Shown here piece after piece: positions 7,986 through 15,671 of a stretch of DNA of 64,000 nt. Origin of the DNA: Planctomycetota bacterium (GTDB taxonomy: Bacteria; Planctomycetota; PLA2; JAEUHO01); the NCBI GenBank assembly GCA_020851795.1, contig JADZCA010000035.1:62001-126000 (forward strand), given 5' to 3'. The notes beneath the pieces were generated by a model. It saw only the letters and a list, made by a program, of their open reading frames with translations. It searched no databases and was not told the DNA's origin. Position numbers and translations under genes: made by a program. Each line of letters starts with the position of its first letter. The first letter of the stretch is position 1.

Positions 7986-8768
7986 ATCACCTTGGGTGAA
8001 GCGCCGTAGATGAGCTGCAATTGCCAAGCTCAGCTCACGGTATGCTGAATCAAAGTGCTCATTGAAGTTGGCACATTTGATCCGTCTAACCCTCGCGGGT
8101 GCATCTTGGGGTGCCAGCCCTCCAGTCAATACGGGCAAGATAACTTTCTGATGATCCACTGCCTCGTGACTTGCCTCATCTAGCTCCCTCTCAACCCAGC
8201 GACTACTGACAGAGGCTGGACTAAGGACGATTAGGAAAAGTGAGTGGCGTTGAATTCCCATCGAGATTGACTTGTCAATTGCTTCTCCAACGAGAAGATC
8301 TCTTACATCGCGCCAATACTCAACTCGGTCAGCAGATAGACGAGTGGTTAGGTGGTCTACGAAATCTGTATCTGCATGCGAATAGCTAATGAAGACCCCC
8401 GGCACAGAGTTGGGAAGCAATTCAGAATCTTCCATGGTTTTTAGCCTTCTAACCACTTCGGCGATTTCGCTCGCAATAGCACGGTCTAGAACTACGTCTT
8501 CGTCAGCTACATGGGCGGACGTCTTGCATCCGGGCGAGCGAGGAGGTGCAACATCATGACCCGCCCGCTCTGCGCTAAAAACATGCTTTTGGCAGCACGT
8601 CCAGCGATAAACGTCATGCCAGTTGGTCCGTGCGCCGGTATACACAAACTCCAACTCACCAGGGTGATATGAGCACAGAAACCCGTCTGACATGCTTGGT
8701 GTGGCTTGAATGTCGAATAGAGTAAGGTCAGGCTCGTACAACTTGCGACAGTTCTTGCAGATGAGCAT
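7980..8768 (-). CDS. TIR-domain protein with Cys-rich N-terminus, first integron cassette
   Basis: 262 residues. The C-terminal half (about 123-255) is a TIR domain: GVFISYSHADTDFVDHL, YWRDVRDLLVGEAIDKSI, LFLIVLSPASVSSRWVERE and a final KVILPVLTGG strand. The Glu in WVERELDEA (E195) is the expected catalytic residue of NAD-hydrolysing TIR domains. The first ~90 residues carry C4, C7, C32, H35, C58, C59, H62, C81 and H86, which could bind zinc and serve as sensor or oligomerisation module. It is the cassette nearest attI, so the most recently inserted and probably the best expressed. The gene is AT-richer than the host. Role inferred: abortive-infection type anti-phage defence; it could equally be a signalling or toxin module. 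Confidence 0.85.
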   Translation of the reverse strand: MLICKNCRKLYEPDLTLFDIQATPSMSDGFLCSYHPGELEFVYTGARTNWHDVYRWTCCQKHVFSAERAGHDVAPPRSPGCKTSAHVADEDVVLDRAIASEIAEVVRRLKTMEDSELLPNSVPGVFISYSHADTDFVDHLTTRLSADRVEYWRDVRDLLVGEAIDKSISMGIQRHSLFLIVLSPASVSSRWVERELDEASHEAVDHQKVILPVLTGGLAPQDAPARVRRIKCANFNEHFDSAYRELSLAIAAHLRRFTQGDA

Positions 8769-8778
8769 GGCTTATGAT

Positions 8779-8944
8779 GCCTAACTTGGATTCGACAGGT
8801 CCGGCGAACTCGTCCGGGCCTCCCATCGCCGTCGGCCTAACACGATCGCCCTCCTCCAGGCCGGGCCGCCAACACCACTCTGAGCACGGAGTTCCGTCGA
8901 TCGACGAGCCGGGCACCCGGAGTTCGACAGGTCGGCCGAAGACG
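8779..8944 (-). other. candidate attI recombination site
   Basis: The interval between the 3' end of intI and the first cassette. The cassette boundary is GTTAGGCATCAT at 8785 on the minus strand, immediately before the TIR gene start. A second GTTAGGC lies at 8841, 56 bp closer to intI. An 11-bp direct repeat, TTCGACAGGTC on the + strand, occurs at 8791-8801 and 8923-8933 and may be an integrase-binding accessory site as in other attI regions. Which GTTAGGC is the original attI core cannot be decided by eye. Confidence 0.6.
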
Positions 8945-10021
8945 TCACGGCAGGTCCCCCAGGAGTCGGTCGGCGGGGCTCTGAACCGCCCAGGGGCCCC
9001 GGTTGAGGACGTGCGTGTAGATCATCGTCGTCGCGACGTCCGCGTGGCCGAGCAGTTCCTGGACGGTGCGGATGTCGTGCCCGTCCTCGAGGAGATGCGT
9101 CGCGAAGGAGTGCCGCAACGTGTGGCACGTGACGCGCTTCTGGAGCGCCGCGGCCACGACCGCCGTCCGAACCGCCCGCTGCAACACCGACTCGTGGAGA
9201 TGATGCCGTCGGCGCTCGCCGGACGGCGGGTGGACGTAGGTCCGGGTCGCCGGGAACACCCACTGCCAGGCCCACTCACGCCCCGCGTTCGGGTACTTCC
9301 GCTCCAGCGCCCCCGGAAGGGCGACCCAGCCCGCACCCTCGGCGACGTCCGCCCAGTGCGATGCGGCCACCTCCTCCAGATGGGACCGCAGGACCGACCG
9401 GACCGCGGCCGGGAGCATCGTCCGCCGGTCCTTCGCCCCCTTGCCGTCCCGGATCGTGAGCTCGTGTCGCTCGAAGTCGACGTCCTTCACCCGGAGCTCG
9501 CAGCACTCGAGGAGCCGAAGGCCGGATCCATAGAGCAGCGTCGCCAGCCGACGCGGCACGCCGTGCATCCGCTCGAGGACCCGCCGAACCTCGCCCCGGG
9601 ACAACACGACCGGGACGCGCACCGGTCGCTTCGCTCGGACGACCGCGTCGAGCCAGGGGAGGTCGCGTCCGTACACGTCGCGGTAGAGGAAGTAGAGGAA
9701 GAGGAGGGCGGCCAGCGCCTGGTTCTGCGTGGACGCCGACACCCGACCGTTCGTCGCCAGCCCGCTCAGGAACTCGGTGACGTGCTCCGCTCCGAGGTCC
9801 GCCGGCCGACGTCCGCCGTGATGGGCCACGAACCGCCGGATCCAGGAGACGTAGGCCTCCTCCGTCCGCGCGCTCAGGTGCCGCAGTCGCACGGCGCGCC
9901 GGACCGCCTCCCCGAGCGTCTTCGGCCGCCGTTCGCCCGGCGACTCGTGGAAGGGAGCCGGACGCTCGGAGACGAAGAACCCGGGCGCCGTCGTCGGACG
10001 GTCGCTCGCCTCGCCCGCCAC
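8945..10021 (-). CDS. intI: integron integrase (tyrosine recombinase IntI)
   Basis: Catalyses cassette integration at attI and excision at attC. From the GTG at 10021 it has 358 residues; a GTG six bases earlier is also possible, and neither has a clear ribosome binding site. The N-terminal SAM-like domain ([19 protein letters not shown]) is followed by the catalytic domain with R169 ([19 protein letters not shown]), K195 (GKGAKDR), H300 and R303 ([13 protein letters not shown]), H326 (LGHADVATT) and Y335 (MIYTHV). The segment near residues 235-257 ([20 protein letters not shown]) is the extra patch that distinguishes IntI from XerC/D and binds attC. The gene points toward its cassettes, with its 3' end at attI. 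That is the reverse of clinical integrons but known from planctomycete and Treponema integrons. GC content resembles the host, so it looks resident. Confidence 0.93.
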   Translation of the reverse strand: MAGEASDRPTTAPGFFVSERPAPFHESPGERRPKTLGEAVRRAVRLRHLSARTEEAYVSWIRRFVAHHGGRRPADLGAEHVTEFLSGLATNGRVSASTQNQALAALLFLYFLYRDVYGRDLPWLDAVVRAKRPVRVPVVLSRGEVRRVLERMHGVPRRLATLLYGSGLRLLECCELRVKDVDFERHELTIRDGKGAKDRRTMLPAAVRSVLRSHLEEVAASHWADVAEGAGWVALPGALERKYPNAGREWAWQWVFPATRTYVHPPSGERRRHHLHESVLQRAVRTAVVAAALQKRVTCHTLRHSFATHLLEDGHDIRTVQELLGHADVATTMIYTHVLNRGPWAVQSPADRLLGDLP

Positions 10022-10027
10022 CGACAC

Positions 10028-10648
10028 GCCAACGCAGCGCGGCCCGACGCTCGGTCCGAGGCGCCGACGCCCCCACGTACGGCCCCGCGCGCGCAACGGA
10101 CGTCGGCGGCACGCGACGCCGCGCCGAGGGCTACGGGCAGGGGTCACCGGACTTCTCACGCTCTCGCGCATCCTACCGCCACCACGCACATGGGGGGAGG
10201 GGCCACCCAACTTCCCCTCCGTGGCCGGCGCAGGCCGGAACGCGGGGGTGTGCGACGGCGGGACGGCCCGCACGTCGACGGCCGTCGGCGGGGCAGGTCC
10301 TGTCGAGGGGCCGCGGATGGTCACGGCACGTGCCCCCCGAAGCCTGACCGACCCGAGCCGCGTCGGTCTCGTTGACCGAGGTCTCTCCGTGGCTTCCGGT
10401 GCCCCGCCCGGCACGAGCCGCCCCTGCGCGCGACAGGTTGGACGTCGTGCATGACGCAATCCAACGTCGGCGTGGGCGACGAAGGCGCCAGAAGCGACGT
10501 CGGTCCACGACGGCAAGTTCGCGTCGCTCCTCGCGACGACGGTGCCCTGCCCGCGGCGCCGGACGGGCCCGCGCGCGCGCCGGGCGCCAGATCCCGCGTC
10601 CCGACTCGGGCGTGGCGCCGGTCCGGGGGATTGGGCGGGGACTGGGGG
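10028..10648. other. noncoding region upstream of intI
   Basis: About 620 bases between the intI start and a hairpin element. Open frames here are Arg/Pro-rich shadows without start signals or recognisable motifs. It should contain the intI promoter, but I see no convincing -10/-35 pair or LexA-like box. Confidence 0.5.
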
Positions 10649-10698
10649 GTGCCAGGAACGTTGTTTTCCCGCCGCGTGAAAACAACGTTCCTGGCACC
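10649..10698. repeat. GCCAGGAA-type hairpin element, copy 2 (near perfect)
   Basis: Arms of 21 bases (GGTGCCAGGAACGTTGTTTT C and its exact complement) flank an 8-9-base GC loop. The AT-rich TTGTTTTC part stands out in this GC-rich genome. It lies at the 3' end of the FHA-ABC gene, so it may act as a terminator; the same arms recur at 5332 and 23196. Confidence 0.85.
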
Positions 10699-10746
10699 GC
10701 GCATCCGGGAGCGCGCCTCCCGGCAACCCGCGCCCCCGACGGGCTC

Positions 10747-13518
10747 CTACGCCGGCGGCTTGCGCTCGAAGCCCTTCGCGACCGCGGTGTTGAACGCGCG
10801 GACGCCGGCGACCAGCGCGTTGACCGTCGTGCGCAGCCCCCACCCGAGACGGTGGCGGACCTCGACCCAGGTCCCCGCCTTGAGCAGCGGGATCGAGAAC
10901 GGCTTGCCGGTGGGCCCGTCCTTCTTGCGCAGGAAGACGTAGGCGAGCCCGAGGTAGAACGCCGCGAAGACGAGGATGAACGCGAGGTCGAGCGCCCAGC
11001 CGTTCGTCCCGAACAGCACCGGGCTCGCGCCTCCGCCACCGGCGGCGGGCACGTTCTCGACGATCGGGTTGCCGAAGGCGTCGAAGCCGACGACGCGCGA
11101 CTGCACCGCCGGCACGCCGCCGAACGAGGTCTCCCGGATCGCGTCGGGGAGCAGCGACTTCACCCCGTCGTGCACCCAGTAGCCGAGGATCGCGACGACG
11201 CCGAGCGCCTTGCCGACGCCGCTGAGCTCGATCATCGCGTTGCTGAAGAGGAACTGCGGGATGATCACGAGGATCATCAGCATCACGGCCTTGTCGTTGC
11301 TGTCCACGGCGCTCGAGATCGCGAGCCCCAGCAGCGTCGCCGCGACGGCCCCCGACCAGAGCATCACGAACTGCCCGAGGAACGGCCCCCGCAGGTCGGC
11401 GAAGGCGTGCACCACCGCGAGCAGGCCCGCGGTCTGGAGCGCCGCGACGGCGGCGAGCGGCAGGACCTTGCTGAGCAGGTACGGCCCCACCTCGAGGTTG
11501 ACGAACCGCTCGTGGCGGTACACCGCGAGCTCCTTGACGACCTCGCGGATCGCGCCGAACAGCCCGAGGAAGCAGGTCGTGATCGTCAGGACGAAGGACA
11601 GCTTGCCCTGGCGCTGCGCGAGCTGGATCGCGTTCTCGTCCGCCTTGCCCGACAGCACCAGCGCGACGAGGAGCCCGATCACCGGGGCCAGCGCGAGCGT
11701 GATGCCCAGCGACCGGCGGTCGCCGCGAATCAGCTGGACGTAGCGCGAGGTCAGCACCTTCGCCTGGCGCTTGAGGTCGCGGGGCCGCGCGAGCTCGATC
11801 GCGTGGCCGGGGCGCACGCGCGTCGCGTCGTCGGGCACCGGCGGCGCCGCGCGGCCGAGCACGTAGGTGCGGTAGGCGTCGCTCGCGCGGAACGCCGCCT
11901 CCCACTCCTCCGGCGTCTTCTCCTTCTCCTTGAGGTAGACCTCGCGGATCGCCGCGACGCCGAACCACCGCTTGAGCTCCCGGGGCGGCCCGAAGAACGC
12001 GAGCCGGCCCTTGACGAAGTACGCGACCATGTCGCAGGCGTCGAGGCTGTCCACGTAGTGCGTGATGCAGAACGTCGTGACCCCGCCGTCGGCGAGCTCG
12101 CGGAACAGGCTCATCATCTGCGCCTCGGTGCCGAGGTCGAGCCCGCTCGTGGCCTCGTCGAGGAACAGGACCGTCGGCTGCGAGAGCAGCTCCATCGCGA
12201 TCGAGACGCGCTTCTTCTGCCCGCCCGACAGGAACTGGATCAGCGTCTCCTTCTGCGCGACGAGCCCGACCACCTTGAGCACGCGGTCGATGTTGGCCTC
12301 GATCTCGGCCTCGGTGGTGTCGTCGGGGAGCCGCAGCCTGCTCGCGTAGCGCAGCGCGTCCACGACCGGCAGGCCGTCGTGGAAGATCAGCTCCTGCGGG
12401 ACGTAGCCGATCCCGCGCTTGAAGCGGTCGAACTGGTTGTAGAGGTTCTCGCCGTCGAAGAGGACCTGGCCCTCGGTGGCGGGCCGGCGGCCGTTGACGG
12501 TGTCCATGAACGTGGACTTGCCGCAGCCCGACGCGCCCAGCAGCCCCACGAACTCCTTGGGCAGGATCGTCAGCGAGACGTCCTTGAGCAGGTACAGGGG
12601 CTTGCCCGTCGCGCGGTCGTTGACCTGCTTGCCGATGCCGCGCACCTCGATGCGCGTGCCCGCCTTGCGCGGCTTGGTGGACAGCCGGCGCCCGTCGAAG
12701 GCGAGCGCGTACGGGCCCACCGACACGACGTCGCCCGCGGCGAGCGGGCGCGGCGCGAGCACCCGCTCGCCGTTGACGAAGGTGCCGTTGGTCGAGCCGA
12801 GGTCCACGACCGACCACGCCTCGCCCTCCTTGCGCAGCTCGGCGTGCGCGCGGGAGACGACCGGGTTGTCGAGCGCGAGGTCGCACTCGGCGCCGCGGCC
12901 GACGACGACGCGGGCCTTGCCCGTCAGCTCGACGGCGACCGTCGTGAGCGTGTGCTCGCCGCCGCGCGCGACGACGGTGCGGTCGGCGGGCACCGGCGTC
13001 GGCGCCGGGGCGGGCGTCGGGGCGGGCTTCGGGGCCGGGGCGGCCGGCGGCGGCGCGGGCGGCGGGGTCACGGCCCGGCTCGCCGCGACCGGCGCCGGCG
13101 CGGCGGGCGCTGGCGGCGGCGGCGGAGCCGGCGGCGGCGCCTTCGCGGGGCTCTTCGGGGGCGGGGCCACCGTCATCGCCATCGCGGCGCGCCGGCGGGC
13201 CTCGGCCTCGGGGTCCACGATCCGCACCGCGAGCGCGACCTCGCCGACGGTCAGACGGTCCCCGTCCACCAGCGCGACCTTGCCCTCGACGCGACGTCCG
13301 TTGACGAAGGTGCCCACGCGGCTCGACAGGTCCTCGACGACGACGCCGTGGCCCTCGCGCAGCAGGCGGCAGTGCCGCCGCGACACCGTCGGGTGGTGGA
13401 GGAAGAGGCGCGCGTCCTCGGCGCGCCCGACGAGGAACTCCGTCCAGCCGGCGGGGCCGACGGACGTCGGCGCACCGCCGCCCTCGCCCATCGGGGTCAA
13501 CGTGATCTCGAGGTCCAC
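10747..13518 (-). CDS. ABC-2 type transporter with two N-terminal FHA domains (ABCG-like half transporter)
   Basis: 923 residues from a GTG at 13518, with an AGGGGAG element upstream. Order of parts: FHA1 (about 28-95; [35 protein letters not shown]), a long Pro/Ala linker (about 115-180), FHA2 (about 203-270; [35 protein letters not shown]), an ABC ATPase domain (Walker [10 protein letters not shown] near 328; signature LSGGQKKR; Walker [13 protein letters not shown]), and a C-terminal six-helix permease with a large external loop. FHA domains bind phosphothreonine. The kinase gene lies 19 bp upstream on the same strand, so phosphorylation by that kinase probably controls this transporter or docks them together. 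The substrate is unknown. The layout resembles FHA-ABCG fusions seen in cyanobacteria and planctomycetes. Confidence 0.9.
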   Translation of the reverse strand: MDLEITLTPMGEGGGAPTSVGPAGWTEFLVGRAEDARLFLHHPTVSRRHCRLLREGHGVVVEDLSSRVGTFVNGRRVEGKVALVDGDRLTVGEVALAVRIVDPEAEARRRAAMAMTVAPPPKSPAKAPPPAPPPPPAPAAPAPVAASRAVTPPPAPPPAAPAPKPAPTPAPAPTPVPADRTVVARGGEHTLTTVAVELTGKARVVVGRGAECDLALDNPVVSRAHAELRKEGEAWSVVDLGSTNGTFVNGERVLAPRPLAAGDVVSVGPYALAFDGRRLSTKPRKAGTRIEVRGIGKQVNDRATGKPLYLLKDVSLTILPKEFVGLLGASGCGKSTFMDTVNGRRPATEGQVLFDGENLYNQFDRFKRGIGYVPQELIFHDGLPVVDALRYASRLRLPDDTTEAEIEANIDRVLKVVGLVAQKETLIQFLSGGQKKRVSIAMELLSQPTVLFLDEATSGLDLGTEAQMMSLFRELADGGVTTFCITHYVDSLDACDMVAYFVKGRLAFFGPPRELKRWFGVAAIREVYLKEKEKTPEEWEAAFRASDAYRTYVLGRAAPPVPDDATRVRPGHAIELARPRDLKRQAKVLTSRYVQLIRGDRRSLGITLALAPVIGLLVALVLSGKADENAIQLAQRQGKLSFVLTITTCFLGLFGAIREVVKELAVYRHERFVNLEVGPYLLSKVLPLAAVAALQTAGLLAVVHAFADLRGPFLGQFVMLWSGAVAATLLGLAISSAVDSNDKAVMLMILVIIPQFLFSNAMIELSGVGKALGVVAILGYWVHDGVKSLLPDAIRETSFGGVPAVQSRVVGFDAFGNPIVENVPAAGGGGASPVLFGTNGWALDLAFILVFAAFYLGLAYVFLRKKDGPTGKPFSIPLLKAGTWVEVRHRLGWGLRTTVNALVAGVRAFNTAVAKGFERKPPA

Positions 13519-13537
13519 GGAGCGGCTCCCCTCGCGT

Positions 13538-15616
13538 TCACTCGACGAACGTCAGCAGCACCTTCCACGTCCCGCCCTCGCGGATGGCGAGCGCGGTGCC
13601 GCGGACGACCGTCTCGTCGTCGGAGTCCTTGTCCACGGCCACGAACTTGAACAGCGCCCAGTCGGGCCCGACCGGGACCGCGTCGGTCACGCGGGGCCGC
13701 CCGATCGAGAAGCCCGCGAGCCCCTCGGTGAGCAGCGCGACCACGGCCGCCGCGTCCTTCGCCCCCGCGTGCTCGCCCACGACCGCGAGCACGGCCGACG
13801 GCGCGCGCTCGGCGACCGTGTCGGGCTTCTCGGCCTCGAGCAGCGCGAGCGACGCGACGACCGAGGTCCGCGCGGCCTCGAGGTCGGGGGTCGCGGCCGA
13901 CGGGACCTTGCCGAGCCGGGACCGCGTCGAGTCCACGTCCTCGGGGGAGAGGCCCGACCCCTTGAGCAGCGCGAGCAGGTCGGCGCGCGCGGCGACGACC
14001 TCCTCGGCGACGTCGTCGGTCGAGCGGTCGGCGCGCGGCGTCTTGCCGGGCGGCGCCGGGACGTCCATGCCCGGGTCGGGCGGCGGCGTGTCCATGCCCG
14101 TCGCCCAGGTCCCGCCGCCCATCGCCGCCTCGCCCATCGCGGGCTCGGGCTGCGAGGACCACGTGCCGCCGCCCATCGCGGCCTCGCCCATCGCGGGCGG
14201 CGCGTCGCCCATGGCCGGCGGCGTCGGCGGGTCGCCCATCGCGGGCGGCGTGGGCACGTCGCCCATCGCGGGGGGCGCGGGCGTCTCGCCCATCGCGGGC
14301 GGGGTCGGTCCGGCGTCGTTGCGGCCGACGGGGGTGCCGCCGTCCTTGGCGCCGTCCTTGCTCCCGCCCGAGCCCGACCAGAAGGGGATCGACGCGAGGC
14401 CCGCGGCGACCACCGCCGCCGCGACGAGCACGCCGACGGGGACGCGGCGGCGCGCGGGGCCCGTCGCCGCGGGACCCGCGGGCGAACGCGCCGGCGCCGG
14501 CGCGTTCGCGGGCGCCGCGGCGTGCGGGGCGGCGGGCGTCGCGGGCCCCGCGGCGGGCCGCTCGGTCCGCTTCGGCGCCGGCTCGGCGGCCGCGGGCGCG
14601 CCGCCGTGCCCGGCCGCGCCGTGCAGGCGGCCGTACTCGCGCTCGGTCGTGATCCGCGAGAGGTCGCGCGCGAGCTGCTCGGCGCTCTGGTAGCGCTGGG
14701 CGGCCGCGCGCCGCAGCGCACGGTCCACGATCGAGTCGAGGCGCTGGTCGAGGCCCGCGCGCGCCTCGCTCGGCAGCTCGAAGCGGCCCACCGGCGCGTG
14801 GCCCGTCAGCATCTCGTAGAAGACGACGCCGAGGCTGTAGAGGTCGCTGCGCGGGTCCGCGGCGCTCGCGTCGTCGAGCTGCTCGGGCGCCATGTACTTG
14901 AGCGTGCCGAGCACCGCGCCCGTGGTGGTCAGCGCGGGGGCGCCCGCCTCGAGGCCCTTGGTGCGCGCGATGCCGAAGTCGGCGATCTTCGCGTGGCCCT
15001 CGCCGTCGATCAGGATGTTGCCGGGCTTGATGTCGCGGTGGACGACGCCCTTCTTGTGCGCGTAGTCGAGCGCGGCGCAGGTCTGCTGGACGATGCGCAG
15101 GCACAGCTCTTCCTCGAGCGGGCCCCCGTCGAGCAGCGTGCGCAGCGAGACGGGCTTGCCCTCGCGCCCCACCACGATCGCCATGACGATGTAGGGCAGC
15201 CCGTCCTCCACCCCCATGTCGTGCACCGAGACGATGTTGGGGTGGTCGAGGCTCGCGAGCGTGCCCGCCTCGCGGTCGAAGCGACGGCGGAACTGCTCGT
15301 CGCTGGCGAGCTCGGGCGAGAGGATCTTGACCGCGACCGCGCGCCCGAGCGCCGTCTGCGTCGCGCGGTAGACGCGGCCCATCCCGCCGACGCCGAGCAG
15401 CGACTCGATGCGGTAGCGCCCGCCCGCGAACGACTTTCCCACGAGCGGGTCGGTGGCGTCGGCCGGCGGCGGCGGGGGCGGCCGCACCTCGACGGTGCCC
15501 TCCGCGGCGGCCGCGGCGGCGACGTCCACGTCGCGCCCGCAGCCCGGGCAGCGCGCGCGGCGCTGCGTCGGGTCGGTGGGCGGCGGGACGGCGGCCTGGC
15601 ACGAGGGGCAGCGCAT
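13538..15616 (-). CDS. membrane Ser/Thr protein kinase with N-terminal zinc ribbon
   Basis: 692 residues starting MRCPSCQAAV at 15616. An N-terminal zinc ribbon (CPSC ... CPGC, residues 3-26) precedes a complete Hanks-type kinase domain (about 68-330): glycine loop GVGGMGRVY, K97, HRDIKPGN with D195, DFG at 213 and APEQL. After an Ala/Pro linker there is one transmembrane helix (VGVLVAAAVVAAGLASI), then an extracytoplasmic region with about eight copies of a PPAMG(D/E)-type motif, and a C-terminal alpha/beta domain ending VLLTFVE. The family phosphorylates Ser/Thr of partner proteins. The adjacent double-FHA transporter gene, 19 bp downstream and co-oriented, is the obvious candidate substrate. 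What the external domain senses is not known. Confidence 0.92.
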   Translation of the reverse strand: MRCPSCQAAVPPPTDPTQRRARCPGCGRDVDVAAAAAAEGTVEVRPPPPPPADATDPLVGKSFAGGRYRIESLLGVGGMGRVYRATQTALGRAVAVKILSPELASDEQFRRRFDREAGTLASLDHPNIVSVHDMGVEDGLPYIVMAIVVGREGKPVSLRTLLDGGPLEEELCLRIVQQTCAALDYAHKKGVVHRDIKPGNILIDGEGHAKIADFGIARTKGLEAGAPALTTTGAVLGTLKYMAPEQLDDASAADPRSDLYSLGVVFYEMLTGHAPVGRFELPSEARAGLDQRLDSIVDRALRRAAAQRYQSAEQLARDLSRITTEREYGRLHGAAGHGGAPAAAEPAPKRTERPAAGPATPAAPHAAAPANAPAPARSPAGPAATGPARRRVPVGVLVAAAVVAAGLASIPFWSGSGGSKDGAKDGGTPVGRNDAGPTPPAMGETPAPPAMGDVPTPPAMGDPPTPPAMGDAPPAMGEAAMGGGTWSSQPEPAMGEAAMGGGTWATGMDTPPPDPGMDVPAPPGKTPRADRSTDDVAEEVVAARADLLALLKGSGLSPEDVDSTRSRLGKVPSAATPDLEAARTSVVASLALLEAEKPDTVAERAPSAVLAVVGEHAGAKDAAAVVALLTEGLAGFSIGRPRVTDAVPVGPDWALFKFVAVDKDSDDETVVRGTALAIREGGTWKVLLTFVE

Positions 15617-15671
15617 CGGACCGGGGAGTGTAGCCGCGAGGCCCCGGCGCGCCCCCCCGGCGTTCCGACGG

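Noticed and set aside
8728..8916. 62-codon frame across the attI region
   Set aside because: It overlaps the recombination site and the TIR gene start in another frame, and has no protein character.
10221..10454. 77-codon + strand frame upstream of intI
   Set aside because: No motif or start signal; composition matches the shadow frames nearby.
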